Shown here: in pieces, positions 50,193 to 59,967 of the stretch
How positions within the stretch are numbered: position 1 is the first letter of the stretch
Layout: every line of letters begins with the position of its first letter
Assembly (NCBI GenBank): GCA_910583675.1
Contig: CAJTYH010000005.1
Span: 21,845-85,844, forward strand
DNA from: an uncultured Muribaculaceae bacterium
Lineage (GTDB): Bacteria > Bacteroidota > Bacteroidia > Bacteroidales > Muribaculaceae
DNA: 64,000 nucleotides
Reading direction: 5' to 3'
Made by a program: the position numbers and the translations under genes
The notes under the pieces: generated by a model
Seen by the model: only the letters and a program-made list of their open reading frames with translations
Databases searched by the model: none
What the model was told of the DNA's origin: nothing

Positions 50193-52748
50193 TCAGATCC
50201 AACGGGTATAGGCAAAGTCCATGCGATGGGGCAGGTTTGGATTAACGGGATAGAGGCGATAGCCATAACGGAATACACCTGCATCGCGGAGCTTCTGATG
50301 AAGCTGATATGTGAGGACGTTGCCCTCCTCCTTCACCACATCGAAAGGCTGTGAGAACCAGAACTTCTCCTCCCCGTTCTCAGTCTTATAGGCGACAAGT
50401 TCAAGGCCGAGATCCTTGCCAAGGCCGTTGGTATCAACAATTGCGCGGACATTGAAATCATTGCCGGTTGTGGAATTGGTGTTGTCAGAGGCTTCAATGT
50501 CAAACACCTTGATACCATCCCATGCTGCAGCCACTCTCTCTTTCCATGCCACGATCTCCTTGGCCAAAGCATAATCGTTGGCAGAGAGCTTCTTGGAACG
50601 ATCGGCTTCCTTGGTGTAGAAGCGATGGATATAATCCTCGATCATGCGGGTCATGGTGAAATGCGGTGCAATATCGCCGATTGAACGCTTGATATACTGA
50701 ACCCACTCCGGTGAATAGCCCTTGGAATTCTTGGCAAAGTACAAGGGTATGATCTCGTTCTCCAGCATTGAATAAATGGTAGCTGCATCAAGCTTGTCCT
50801 GCTGCGCCTGATCGGTATAGGTACGCTTGTCCGTAAGCGCCCATCCGGCTTTCTCGTTGAAACGGTAGCCTTCATACCACCAGCCGTCAAGCACGGAGAA
50901 ATTCAGCACTCCGTTCATCTCAGCCTTTTCGCCGGACGTACCGGAAGCCTCAAGGGGACGCGTGGGGGTATTGAGCCATATATCCACACCGGTCACAAGA
51001 CGCTTGGCCACGATCATGTTGTAGTCCTCAAGGAAAATGATCTTGCCAAGGAACTCAGGCATGCGTGAGATCTCCATGATGCGCTTGATAAGACCTTGTC
51101 CGGCACCGTCGGCAGGATGAGCCTTACCGGAGAAGACAAACTGAACGGGGAACTGCTCATTGTTCACGATCTTTGACAGACGCTCAAGGTCGGTGAAAAG
51201 CAGGTGTGCACGCTTGTATGTGGCGAAACGACGTGCGAAACCTATGATCAGCGCATTCGGGTTGATCTTGTCCACGATCTTCATCACCGCCGAAGGATCA
51301 CCCTGATTTGCAAGCCATTTAGCCTTGAAATCACGTTTCACGAAGTTGATGAACTTGTTCTTGAGCTGGCAACGCATGTTCCAGATCTCTTCATCCTTCA
51401 CCTTGAATATCCCCTTCCAGTTCTCAGGATCGTCTGCATGCTCGAACACTGTCGGGCCGAGCTTCTCCGCATAGAACTCCTTCCACTCGGAAGCCGCCCA
51501 TGTAGGCATGTGCACACCGTTGGTAACATAACCCACGTGACTCTCCTGCCAATTGTATCCCTTCCAGATACCGGCGAACATCTTCTTGGAAACCTCGCCA
51601 TGGAGCCAGCTCACACCGTTGGCCTCCTGACAGGTATTGAGCGCGAAGACACTCATTGAGAAACGCTCGTTGGTATTCGGATTCTCGCGACCCATGTTCA
51701 TCAGGTCGTTCCATGAAATGCCGAGCTTGGCAGGATACTCACCCATATACTTGCCGAAGAGGCCTTCGTCAAAATAGTCATGTCCGGCAGGCACGGGGGT
51801 ATGAACCGTATAAAGGCTTGAAGCACGAACCAGCTCAAGAGCCACGTTGAAGTCAAGATGCTGTTCCTGAACGTAGTCCACAAGACGCTGCAGGTTGAGC
51901 AATGCGGCATGACCTTCGTTGCAGTGGTAAAGCTCGCTCTTGATGCCTAGTTTCTTGAGCATCAACACACCGCCGATGCCGAGAAGATACTCTTGCTTGA
52001 TGCGGTTCTCCCAGTCTCCGCCATAGAGCTGATGGGTGATCACGCGGTCGAATTCCGAGTTCATGTCGAAGTCGGTATCCATCAGGTAGAGGTTCATGCG
52101 GCCTACATTCACGCGCCACACATGGCTGTAGATAGTGCGGCCGGGATAAGGAACCTCGAGAATCATGGGACGGCCATTCTCCTCCATTACCTGCTCAATT
52201 GGAAGCTGGTTGAAGTTCTGCGGTTCGTAGTTTGCTATCTGCTGGCCGTCTACGCTGAGAGATTGTGTAAAGTAACCGAAACGATACAGGAAACCTACCG
52301 CTGTCATGGGTACGCAGCTGTCAGATGCCTCCTTGATATAGTCTCCGGCAAGTACTCCGAGACCGCCGGAATATATCTTCAATGCATTACAGAGGCCATA
52401 CTCCATTGAGAAATAGCTTACAGACGGTATGTCCTTGCGCATCGGCTTGGCCATGTATTTCTTGAACATGTCATAGACATGGGCGATACGATCCATGAAC
52501 GCTTTGTCTGCCATCACTTCTTCCATGCGCTCAGATGAAAGCTGCTGAAGAAGAATCACGGGATTTTCACCCGATGAACGCCACAGATCCGGATTCAGGT
52601 CCCGGAAAAGTGCCTTTGCTTCACTGTTCCATACCCACCAGAGGTTCTTGGCGAGTTCTTCAAGGTGTTTGAGCTTTGAAGGAAGCTCCGAAGTGACTGT
52701 AAGGTCTCTCCATGTGGGTGCGTTAGTGTTGCTGACTTGAAGTTTCAT
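50193..52748 (-). CDS. glgP: Alpha-glucan phosphorylase (GT35)
   Basis: 851 residues. The N-terminal DUF3417-type region (LEELAKNLWWVWNSEAKALF) marks the short-type alpha-glucan phosphorylase subfamily. The body has VSYFSMEYGLCNALKIYSGG and GVLAGDYIKEASD, and near residue 600 the PLP-lysine segment RPLEASGTSGEKAEMNGVLN. It releases glucose-1-phosphate from glycogen or maltodextrins using PLP. It lies 63 bases downstream of glycogen synthase, so synthesis and breakdown are co-transcribed. No signal peptide: cytoplasmic. Confidence 0.93.
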   Translation of the reverse strand: MKLQVSNTNAPTWRDLTVTSELPSKLKHLEELAKNLWWVWNSEAKALFRDLNPDLWRSSGENPVILLQQLSSERMEEVMADKAFMDRIAHVYDMFKKYMAKPMRKDIPSVSYFSMEYGLCNALKIYSGGLGVLAGDYIKEASDSCVPMTAVGFLYRFGYFTQSLSVDGQQIANYEPQNFNQLPIEQVMEENGRPMILEVPYPGRTIYSHVWRVNVGRMNLYLMDTDFDMNSEFDRVITHQLYGGDWENRIKQEYLLGIGGVLMLKKLGIKSELYHCNEGHAALLNLQRLVDYVQEQHLDFNVALELVRASSLYTVHTPVPAGHDYFDEGLFGKYMGEYPAKLGISWNDLMNMGRENPNTNERFSMSVFALNTCQEANGVSWLHGEVSKKMFAGIWKGYNWQESHVGYVTNGVHMPTWAASEWKEFYAEKLGPTVFEHADDPENWKGIFKVKDEEIWNMRCQLKNKFINFVKRDFKAKWLANQGDPSAVMKIVDKINPNALIIGFARRFATYKRAHLLFTDLERLSKIVNNEQFPVQFVFSGKAHPADGAGQGLIKRIMEISRMPEFLGKIIFLEDYNMIVAKRLVTGVDIWLNTPTRPLEASGTSGEKAEMNGVLNFSVLDGWWYEGYRFNEKAGWALTDKRTYTDQAQQDKLDAATIYSMLENEIIPLYFAKNSKGYSPEWVQYIKRSIGDIAPHFTMTRMIEDYIHRFYTKEADRSKKLSANDYALAKEIVAWKERVAAAWDGIKVFDIEASDNTNSTTGNDFNVRAIVDTNGLGKDLGLELVAYKTENGEEKFWFSQPFDVVKEEGNVLTYQLHQKLRDAGVFRYGYRLYPVNPNLPHRMDFAYTRWI

Positions 52749-52811
52749 AATTTAGAATTATATGAATTTTGCGATTTTCGTATATGAAATTTACACGTAG
52801 TCCGATTAATG

Positions 52812-54485
52812 TTAGTTTAAAGAGCGTCGTTTGTCTGCAGCATCAAGAGCCGTCCTGAAAGCGGTTACGTAATATGCTATGAAGTTGTCCCATTCCGCAC
52901 GTTCGGCCGTGTCGCGGGCAGCCTTGGATATGCGCTCACGATAATCTGCCGAGGCATCGGCAAGGATTCGCAGATCCGTGGCAAGCGTCTCCACGACCTC
53001 GCCGTAATTGGAGTCTGTACGACCGACAACCTCTACCCCGCTGTTATCAAACCTGTCAATCTTTTCCGACAATATCCATTGGCCGAAACCGGAAAGCGAA
53101 GTAGTGACCGTAGGAACCCCGAAAGCAATACTTTCCAAAGGTGTATACCCCCACGGCTCGTAATAGGACGGGAAAGCGGTGGCATCAAGTCCGGGCAATA
53201 CATCATAATAGTCCATATTCAGCACACCGTCATTGCCATTAAGGTAACATGGCATGTATATGACCTGTACGGATTCCGACTCGTTCGCATTGGTTGCGGC
53301 AAAACCGAGCTGACGCATTCGATTCAGTATGGCATCCTCACCGGGATTGTTTACTTCATGTGTCGCTATAGGCTCGGGAAGCGCCGTAGCATCAGTTCCA
53401 TCCCCTGCAATGCGGTCTGTAAGATCCTTGCGAGGACATTTCACCCATGCCGGAACAAGCACAAAGGCCAACACCGCCTGCGAAGGAGACTTGTCCTCAA
53501 GCGTCTTGATCGCATCAAGGAATACGTCGATACCCTTGTTTCGGTATTCGCATCTTCCCGATGTCGCTACAATGAACGTATCATCCCCGAAAGAATGTCC
53601 CGTCAGTTCCCGCCCCACGTTGAGCAATGCCTCCCTGGCAGTCTGACGTGCACGCCGAGCCTTTGACCTTACAGGCGCAAGGCCTCCCTGGAATCCGTTT
53701 GGAGTGACAACATCCGGACGGCGTTCCAGAAGCTGCTCACATTCGGCTGCAGTGACATCGCTGACCGTAGTAAAGCAGTCAGCCGCATGGGCGGCCGCTT
53801 TCTCCAAAGAATGCTTGCTCTCCATGTTCAGTTCAGCAGCCATCTGATCGCCATTGTAGGCATGCATGTAATCGTAAAGAGGCTTGCCGTTCCCACATAT
53901 ACTGCGACCTATCGATGTGGCATGAGTAGTAAAGATTGTACCTACATAGGGCAATTTCCACCTTGTATAGAGCAAGCCCATACCCGTAGTCCATTCGTCG
54001 AAATGCGCAAGCACGTTCTTATGACGCAGCCGCTTATGGTTGCATATGCTTTCTATGACAATGCCAGCGGCAAGGGCAAAGCAACATGCTTCGTCGTAGT
54101 CGCCGTATGCGTGAAGCGAATCAACATGATAACGCTCCCACATCTCGCCATAATAATAATCCTTTAGCTGATACATGCCATCGAATTTCACAAGGATAAC
54201 AATCGGCTTTCCGGGAATGTTCCAGCGACCCACACGCACCGATATACCGGCGGGTAGTTCTGCCTTGTCTTTCCACTGCCTCAGGATCGAAGGCACTTCC
54301 GTAAAATCCAGCGAAGGGTTCTCCTCAGTCCAAACATCAGGGCCTATGAAAACAGTTTTGTCCTTATAGAGATTCTGCAATGTGAGAGCTTTCGTCGATA
54401 GCACCGTATATATGCCTCCCACCTTGTTGCAAACCTCCCAGCTTGTTTCAAAAATCAAATCAAGGTTTACAGTCTCAAGGTTCAT
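52812..54485 (-). CDS. Glycogen synthase, eukaryote-like (GT3-type)
   Basis: 557 residues. The start LIFETSWEVCNKVGGIYTVL followed by STKA is the donor-binding motif of GT3 glycogen synthases (the fungal/animal type), not of bacterial GlgA. Further family features: HFDEWTTGMGLLYTRWKLPY, TIFTTHATSIGRSICGNG, and the C-terminal FPSYYEPWGYTPLESIAFGV with the conserved Glu pair. It transfers glucose to glycogen. A TACCTTTG box (54528-54535, minus) gives a promoter. It heads the operon with the phosphorylase. Confidence 0.92.
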   Translation of the reverse strand: MNLETVNLDLIFETSWEVCNKVGGIYTVLSTKALTLQNLYKDKTVFIGPDVWTEENPSLDFTEVPSILRQWKDKAELPAGISVRVGRWNIPGKPIVILVKFDGMYQLKDYYYGEMWERYHVDSLHAYGDYDEACCFALAAGIVIESICNHKRLRHKNVLAHFDEWTTGMGLLYTRWKLPYVGTIFTTHATSIGRSICGNGKPLYDYMHAYNGDQMAAELNMESKHSLEKAAAHAADCFTTVSDVTAAECEQLLERRPDVVTPNGFQGGLAPVRSKARRARQTAREALLNVGRELTGHSFGDDTFIVATSGRCEYRNKGIDVFLDAIKTLEDKSPSQAVLAFVLVPAWVKCPRKDLTDRIAGDGTDATALPEPIATHEVNNPGEDAILNRMRQLGFAATNANESESVQVIYMPCYLNGNDGVLNMDYYDVLPGLDATAFPSYYEPWGYTPLESIAFGVPTVTTSLSGFGQWILSEKIDRFDNSGVEVVGRTDSNYGEVVETLATDLRILADASADYRERISKAARDTAERAEWDNFIAYYVTAFRTALDAADKRRSLN

Positions 54486-54527
54486 AACCTGAATAAAGAT
54501 TTATCAATACTTTTCAATTTTAGACCG

Positions 54528-54560
54528 CAAAGGTAGTCTTTTTTTTTGTATTAGAAATAA
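54528..54560 (-). promoter_or_regulatory. Promoter of the glycogen synthase operon
   Basis: TACCTTTG on the minus strand (complement of 54528-54535), a match to TAnnTTTG, 43 bases before the ATG. The -33 position is AT-rich without a full TTTG. Confidence 0.5.
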
Positions 54561-54740
54561 ATAGTTCCGCAAAAATTCAATTCAGGCATTACATTGTAGT
54601 CTTTATCATCGCAATAAATCTTTCTATCTTTCATCAATATGATGCTTCTTATAGGGCTATCTTTATCAATTCCGCATGCATTTGTCAGTTGTTTAATAAG
54701 TTGTCACATAATTGCTAACTGTGGTATTTTCATCCACACA

Positions 54741-54771
54741 TTGGTATTTTTATTGTTTTTTAGTAACTTTG
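54741..54771 (+). promoter_or_regulatory. Promoter of the pullulanase gene
   Basis: TTG at 54741-54743, 20 bases, TAACTTTG at 54764-54771, a good Bacteroidetes promoter. The leader to the pulA ATG at 54955 is about 175 bases. Confidence 0.6.
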
Positions 54772-54954
54772 CGCATCTTGAAAATGCCATTACTATCGTT
54801 ATTTACATCGGGACAAGCTAACGTACTTTATAAAATACGATAGATTGACGCAATCAAGATATATATTGATTATATTTTACTTACTTAAGGTGATAGCTAA
54901 CATTATTTAGGAGCTTTTTCACCGCTACTCTTATTTTTTCTCTTAAAATCTATA

Positions 54955-57006
54955 ATGAGAAACAGAATGTTTGAATTATGCACTGGCACTTTCGTTGCCT
55001 CGGTTGCACTTATGCCATTAGCATTTCGCGCATCGGCTGAAAATCACGTTGACAACGACGCCAAATACGCGTTGTATGAAACCTACGGCAATGACGACCT
55101 TGGGGTGAATCTGACACCGTCCGGGGATGCAATACTTAAGATGTGGGCACCTACGGCTGAAAAAGTAACGCTTAGGATATACGATGAGGCGCGTGGAGGA
55201 ACCCCCGTAATTGAAATTCCCATGACAAAAGGTGACGGAGGCACATGGAGCGCACTGCTATCACCTGCCCCAATGGGAAAATATTACACATACAGTGTGT
55301 ATACGGATGGGAAATGGCTACAGGAGACCCCCGGCATATGGGCAAAGGCTGTGGGTGTAAACGGATCAAGAGGTGCAATCATTGATCTAAAAGACACAAA
55401 TCCGGATGGTTGGGAAACCGACAAAGGTCCCGCCATAAAAAACGTAAATGATGCCGTAATATATGAGGTGCATCACCGCGATTTCTCCATGCATCCATCT
55501 TCCGGAATCGTCAACAAGGGAAAATTCCTTGCCATGACGGAAAACGGTACCAAAAGCCCCAAAGAGGATGCCACCGGCATAGATCACCTTAAGGAGCTTG
55601 GGGTGACCCATGTACATATTCTCCCTTCATATGACTTCAACAGCGTGGACGAAAGCCAGTTGCCGTCCAACCAATACAACTGGGGCTACGACCCGCAGAA
55701 TTATAATGCTCCGGAAGGATCATACTCGACTAACCCGGCCAACCCGGGCACGCGGATAACCGAGATGAAACAGATGATCAAGGCGCTCCATGATGCCGGG
55801 ATAGGCGTGGTAATGGACGTGGTCTACAATCATACCGCGCAGAACGACGACTCAAACTTCTCCCTTACTGTACCGGGGTATTTCTACAGGCATCGCCCGG
55901 ACGGCACATACAGCGACGCATCGGGATGCGGAAACGAGACGGCATCGGAACGCAAGATGATGGGCGACTTCATCGTCAACTCTGTAAAGCATTGGGCAAA
56001 AGAATATCATATAGACGGATTCCGATTCGATCTCATGGCCATACACGACACCGAGACGATGAACCGCGTGGCAACGGAGCTGAAAGCAATAAATCCGGAC
56101 ATATTCATCTACGGAGAGGGATGGACTGCCGGCGACTCCCCGCTCCCACCGGAGCGACGCGCGCTGAAAGAGAACGTATCAAAGATGAATGGCATAGCCG
56201 TTTTTTCCGACGACATACGCGATGCCATAAAGGGGCATTATTCCGATGCCGCAGACAGGGGGTTCGCCACTGGGAAACCCGGGCTTGAGGAAACCGTAAA
56301 AATCGGGATAGTCGCCTCCACTGCCCATCCTCAGGTAGACTATGCCAAGGGGAACAATTCAAAATTCGCATATGCATCCGCTCCCACGCAGATAATAAAC
56401 TACGTATCGTGCCACGACGATCTGACACTCACCGACAAACTGCGCAAATCAATGCCCGATGCCACCGATGCTGAAAGGAAACGCGCTGCAAAACTGGCTC
56501 AGACAATTGTATTCACCTCACAGGGCACACCCTTCCTCTTTGCCGGAGAAGAGATATTCCGCGACAAAAAAGGGGTGCACAACTCCTATAAGTCTCCGGA
56601 CAGCATCAATGCCATTGACTGGAACCTAAAAGGCCTCAACAAAGACCAGTTCTCATATTACAAGGAACTGATAGCGCTCCGCAAGGCTCATCCGGCTTTC
56701 CGCATGACAACAGCAGATGATGTGGCACGCCACATCAGATTCGACAAAAGCGAACCTAACCTGATAAGCTATTCGCTTGTGGATCATGCGAACGGAGACG
56801 AATGGAAGGAGATCAAGGTCATATTCAACGGCCGAGACACGGATACCGAGACAAAAATCCCCAAGGGAGACTGGCTCGTGATATGCCGCGATGGCGAAAT
56901 CAGCCATACCGGACTAAAGGATGCCAACGGCAAGAACATGACAGTCCGTGGAGGCAAAGTCACTGTGCCACACAGATCAGCCCTTATTCTTGCCAAGGAA
57001 AAATAG
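54955..57006 (+). CDS. pulA: Type I pullulanase, exported
   Basis: 683 residues. Signal peptide-like start (FVASVALMPLAFRASAENH). A CBM48-like domain follows (residues ~55-125: DAILKMWAPTAEKVTLRIYD). The type I pullulanase signature YNWGYDPQNYNAP is near residue 240. GH13 motifs: GVVMDVVYNHTA (near 285), DGFRFDLMAIHD with the nucleophile Asp (near 353), IYGEGW with the acid Glu (near 384), and NYVSCHDD (near 483). It cuts alpha-1,6 branches of pullulan, starch or glycogen. Export suggests action on dietary glucans feeding the cytoplasmic phosphorylase. Divergent from the glycogen operon. Confidence 0.93.
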   Translation: MRNRMFELCTGTFVASVALMPLAFRASAENHVDNDAKYALYETYGNDDLGVNLTPSGDAILKMWAPTAEKVTLRIYDEARGGTPVIEIPMTKGDGGTWSALLSPAPMGKYYTYSVYTDGKWLQETPGIWAKAVGVNGSRGAIIDLKDTNPDGWETDKGPAIKNVNDAVIYEVHHRDFSMHPSSGIVNKGKFLAMTENGTKSPKEDATGIDHLKELGVTHVHILPSYDFNSVDESQLPSNQYNWGYDPQNYNAPEGSYSTNPANPGTRITEMKQMIKALHDAGIGVVMDVVYNHTAQNDDSNFSLTVPGYFYRHRPDGTYSDASGCGNETASERKMMGDFIVNSVKHWAKEYHIDGFRFDLMAIHDTETMNRVATELKAINPDIFIYGEGWTAGDSPLPPERRALKENVSKMNGIAVFSDDIRDAIKGHYSDAADRGFATGKPGLEETVKIGIVASTAHPQVDYAKGNNSKFAYASAPTQIINYVSCHDDLTLTDKLRKSMPDATDAERKRAAKLAQTIVFTSQGTPFLFAGEEIFRDKKGVHNSYKSPDSINAIDWNLKGLNKDQFSYYKELIALRKAHPAFRMTTADDVARHIRFDKSEPNLISYSLVDHANGDEWKEIKVIFNGRDTDTETKIPKGDWLVICRDGEISHTGLKDANGKNMTVRGGKVTVPHRSALILAKEK

Positions 57007-57017
57007 CCCGCAATGTG

Positions 57018-57037
57018 AACGCCTCTCATGAGGCGTT
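57018..57037 (+). terminator. Stem-loop after pulA
   Basis: AACGCCTC (57018-57025) pairs with GAGGCGTT (57030-57037) around a 4-base loop, 12 bases after the pulA stop; the following sequence is A-rich rather than T-rich. Confidence 0.55.
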
Positions 57038-57048
57038 ATAAAAGCAAG

Positions 57049-57085
57049 AAGCGGTGCATCAGGAACAATCCCTGCTGCACCGCTT
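57049..57085 (-). terminator. Stem-loop between pulA and the rhamnosidase
   Basis: AAGCGGTGCA (57049-57058) pairs with TGCACCGCTT (57076-57085). On the minus strand TTCTTGCTTTT follows, so it probably ends rhamnosidase transcription; it may serve both strands. Confidence 0.6.
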
Positions 57086-57108
57086 CCTATATAGCTCAAT
57101 ATTGACCG

Positions 57109-59697
57109 TTACCTCACAATCGTATACGTGCCTGCTGCATATTCCTTGGATTGGGTTTCCCCGGGAAGGGTAACATCGGCAACGGCACCGTCAGGCACGG
57201 TGAATTTCCAGATCCATTTGTCACCGTCATATTTCCAGTGGCTCTTTATGACACCGGCCGCCGATTTGTATTCCGCATCAACGAAACCGAGCCGCTTGTC
57301 GGGAATCGGCTTCATCACTATGCGCTTGAATCCCGGTTGCTCCAAATCAGCTGCAATTCCGGCCATAGTCTCCCACATCCATTCGCACACCACGCCGTAA
57401 GCATAATGGTTGAAGCTGTTCATGCCACGCGGCCCCATGCCGCTTTCGAGCATATAACTGTTCCAACGCTCCCAGATGGTGGTCGCGCCATTGTCTATGG
57501 AATAAAGCCAGCTTGGATTCTTACGTTGGAAAAGAAGCTCGTATGCTATGTCCTCCATGCCGTTTTCAGTAAGGGTAGGCATAAGGATGGAAGTACCGAG
57601 GAATCCAGTCTGGAGACAATTTCCATGTTCTTCGAAATTCTTACGAAGCCGTGCCGTCACATTGTCCTTGGCAGTTCCATCTACAAGCTTGTTTTTCAAT
57701 GCGAAAAGCGCCGGTGTCTGCATGGTGTTCAGTATCTCTGTCCTGAACTCCCCGTCGGCAGTGAGGAAGTTGTCGCGAAGATGCTTTCTTGCAGCCTGTG
57801 CCATCGCTTCATATTTGGTTGCATCGCGGCCTGTGGCCTTTGCCATGTCGCGCATCATCTCGGCATCCATAAGCCAATAGTTGGCACTAAGATAGTTCCA
57901 ATAATCATATGTCTCAGGACGTATGAACGTATTTCCAAGCTCGTCTCTGTCATGCATCCCACCACCGCAACTTTCAAGCGGCTCGTAGCTCAACCAGTCG
58001 GCCCACTGATAGTTACCATTCTCGGCCACAAGGGCATGATGGTTGTATTTGGTCTTGTTTATATGATCCAGATATTTCTCCATCGCATCCCAGTTCTCAT
58101 CTACGATCTGGTTATCGCCGAACTGTTTCCATACCACCCATGGAACGATCACCCCGGCATCAGACCACCCGAGGCGAGTACATTCCCAACCGTACTGCGC
58201 CAAAGGAGCTACACCTGGAAATCCCCCCAGCGGGTGCTGCGAATCGCGCATGTCGCGCATCCATTTATGGAAAAATCCTTTTGTATCCGCAAAGTAGGTA
58301 CCGGTCTCGGCAAACACCTGAGTATCGGCAGTCCAACCAAGGCGCTCATTGCGCTGAGGACAGTCTGTCGGCACAGACAGATAGTTGGAAAGCTGTCCCC
58401 AAACTGTATTTGAGATCAATTTGTTGACAAGATCGTTACCTGTGGTCAGCTTGCCAATTTCAAGATTCTGTGCTATGGACGTAACAGGAACGGATTTCAG
58501 GGACTTTATGCGCACCTCGTCGTCTGCCGTGATGGACACGAAACGGTAGCCATAGAACGTGCAACGCGGTTGATAATTTACAAAACCCTTGTTGTCTGCA
58601 AAGGTATAGTGAAGCAACATACCGGTGTCAGGCGTGCGCAGATTAAGGCGATGGCAACTGCCCTCAGGCCCATCCATTCCACGGCTTTTGGCACCGTTGC
58701 CGTCATTGAGCAGCTCGGCCGGGAAGCACGAGAGTTTCGTCCCCCCCTTGGCACAGAACTCAAACGAAGGCACAGCGGCACAGTTCTGTCCGAAATCCAC
58801 GACCAAAGTCTCTCCCGGACGTACCACCATCTCCTCTCCGGGCTTATACTCCTTGGTGATCACTACCTTTCCGAAAGCATCCTGATTCTCACCAGTGACA
58901 CCCTCCCAGAGATATGCCTTTTTAGGAACAAGAGCCAGATCCTCACGCAGATATATTTCAGCACCTTGCGACGGCAGTATCTCTCCCTTGAACTCTTCGT
59001 TCACCTCGGGAACAGACATCTTGTCAACGACTTCATTCCCGGACAGTTCACGTGCGTCATATTCCTCGCCGTCAAAGATTGCGGCATGCTTCACGGGGCC
59101 TGCTATCCCGGCCTTCCAATCATCGGTATTCGTACCGTAGTATTTTTTGCTCCCATCTGCAAAGGTAAGTTCCAGAACCCCACGGAAAGCGACTTTTTTA
59201 CCAATCATGCCATCATGGCCGCCGGGAGTAACGATCTTGTCACCCCACCATCCGGGAGTAACCTGCACGGAAAACACATTTTCCGCACCGGCCTTTTTCG
59301 AAATGGCATCGGTGACATCGTAGGTGAACGACCGTTTTGTCTTAGCATGGTGCGTGAAACCGGGCTTTAGGATTTCTTCACCCACAGGACGGCCGTTTAC
59401 ATAAAGTTCATAGACTCCGAGACCGGAGGTCATCCAGCGTGCCGATGTTACCTTTTTATCATTTTTCACTTTGGATACGAACCAGCTGGCACCATCGGCA
59501 GCCCTTTCGTTGCTGCCACCTATTGCACCTTTTACTACCGGGGCATCAACTACTGAAATCCATTCAGAATGATGCCATACGGAATTGTCCAGCGCATCGG
59601 TGCGCTTTCCAACCTCATTGCCTTTGGCAGAGGCATAGCCAACGGCCGACATAAGAACCATACCGGTCGCCAACGTGATTGCAAGACTTCCTTTCAT
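57109..59697 (-). CDS. Alpha-L-rhamnosidase (GH78), exported
   Basis: 862 residues, signal peptide-like N-terminus (GSLAITLATGMVLMSAVGYA). Domain order as in GH78: N-terminal sandwich domains (ARWMTSGLGVYELYVNGRPV, GFTHHAKTKRSFTYDVTDAI), a middle domain (VVDFGQNCAAVPSFEFCAKG), the (alpha/alpha)6 catalytic barrel with the acidic motif RLGWTADTQVFAETGTYFAD near residue 450, and a C-terminal domain with FNHYAYGVVCEWMWETMAGI. It removes terminal rhamnose from plant or mucosal glycans. It stands alone and convergent to pulA, without a SusCD pair in view. Confidence 0.93.
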   Translation of the reverse strand: MKGSLAITLATGMVLMSAVGYASAKGNEVGKRTDALDNSVWHHSEWISVVDAPVVKGAIGGSNERAADGASWFVSKVKNDKKVTSARWMTSGLGVYELYVNGRPVGEEILKPGFTHHAKTKRSFTYDVTDAISKKAGAENVFSVQVTPGWWGDKIVTPGGHDGMIGKKVAFRGVLELTFADGSKKYYGTNTDDWKAGIAGPVKHAAIFDGEEYDARELSGNEVVDKMSVPEVNEEFKGEILPSQGAEIYLREDLALVPKKAYLWEGVTGENQDAFGKVVITKEYKPGEEMVVRPGETLVVDFGQNCAAVPSFEFCAKGGTKLSCFPAELLNDGNGAKSRGMDGPEGSCHRLNLRTPDTGMLLHYTFADNKGFVNYQPRCTFYGYRFVSITADDEVRIKSLKSVPVTSIAQNLEIGKLTTGNDLVNKLISNTVWGQLSNYLSVPTDCPQRNERLGWTADTQVFAETGTYFADTKGFFHKWMRDMRDSQHPLGGFPGVAPLAQYGWECTRLGWSDAGVIVPWVVWKQFGDNQIVDENWDAMEKYLDHINKTKYNHHALVAENGNYQWADWLSYEPLESCGGGMHDRDELGNTFIRPETYDYWNYLSANYWLMDAEMMRDMAKATGRDATKYEAMAQAARKHLRDNFLTADGEFRTEILNTMQTPALFALKNKLVDGTAKDNVTARLRKNFEEHGNCLQTGFLGTSILMPTLTENGMEDIAYELLFQRKNPSWLYSIDNGATTIWERWNSYMLESGMGPRGMNSFNHYAYGVVCEWMWETMAGIAADLEQPGFKRIVMKPIPDKRLGFVDAEYKSAAGVIKSHWKYDGDKWIWKFTVPDGAVADVTLPGETQSKEYAAGTYTIVR

Positions 59698-59813
59698 GTT
59701 AGATCGTTTTAATTTGATACTATGAAATAATTGGTTATTAAAGAGATTTACTAAATAATCGGATTTAAGGTGACGAGTATTCAGGAGTAGCGTATGAACA
59801 ACCCCTCAATTTA

Positions 59814-59843
59814 CAAAGGTACGGAATTTTTATTCACCACAAA
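59814..59843 (-). promoter_or_regulatory. Promoter of the rhamnosidase gene
   Basis: On the minus strand TTTG (complement of 59840-59843), 18 bases, TACCTTTG (complement of 59814-59821). Spacing is slightly short but both boxes match. The ATG is at 59697. Confidence 0.55.
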
Positions 59844-59925
59844 CTATAGTACCGTATTTTTCCAACCGCTTAAAAGAATATTTTTTGCCTAAACAAATTT
59901 ACAGGGCATATAAGATCCTAAATGT

Positions 59926-59933
59926 TAAATTTG
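59926..59933 (+). promoter_or_regulatory. Possible -7 box of the sulfatase gene
   Basis: TAAATTTG at 59926-59933, 34 bases before the ATG, matches TAnnTTTG. No good -33 TTTG is present at the right distance. Confidence 0.35.
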
Positions 59934-59967
59934 CACCGCAAAATTTCAACACCGTTATTTCTAAAGC

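Larger units (their letters stand above)
54486..54954. other. Divergent regulatory region between glycogen synthase and pullulanase
   Basis: 469 bases, AT-rich, without a convincing gene. It carries the minus promoter box of glycogen synthase and the plus promoter of pulA, then a 5' leader of about 170 bases before the pulA ATG. A short plus-strand frame from 54784 (19 residues) could be a leader peptide, but nothing supports translation. No riboswitch motif was recognised. Confidence 0.6.

Noticed and set aside
54639..54821. 60-codon plus frame upstream of pulA
   Set aside because: It runs across the pulA promoter (54741-54771) and has low-complexity hydrophobic content; more likely promoter and leader DNA.
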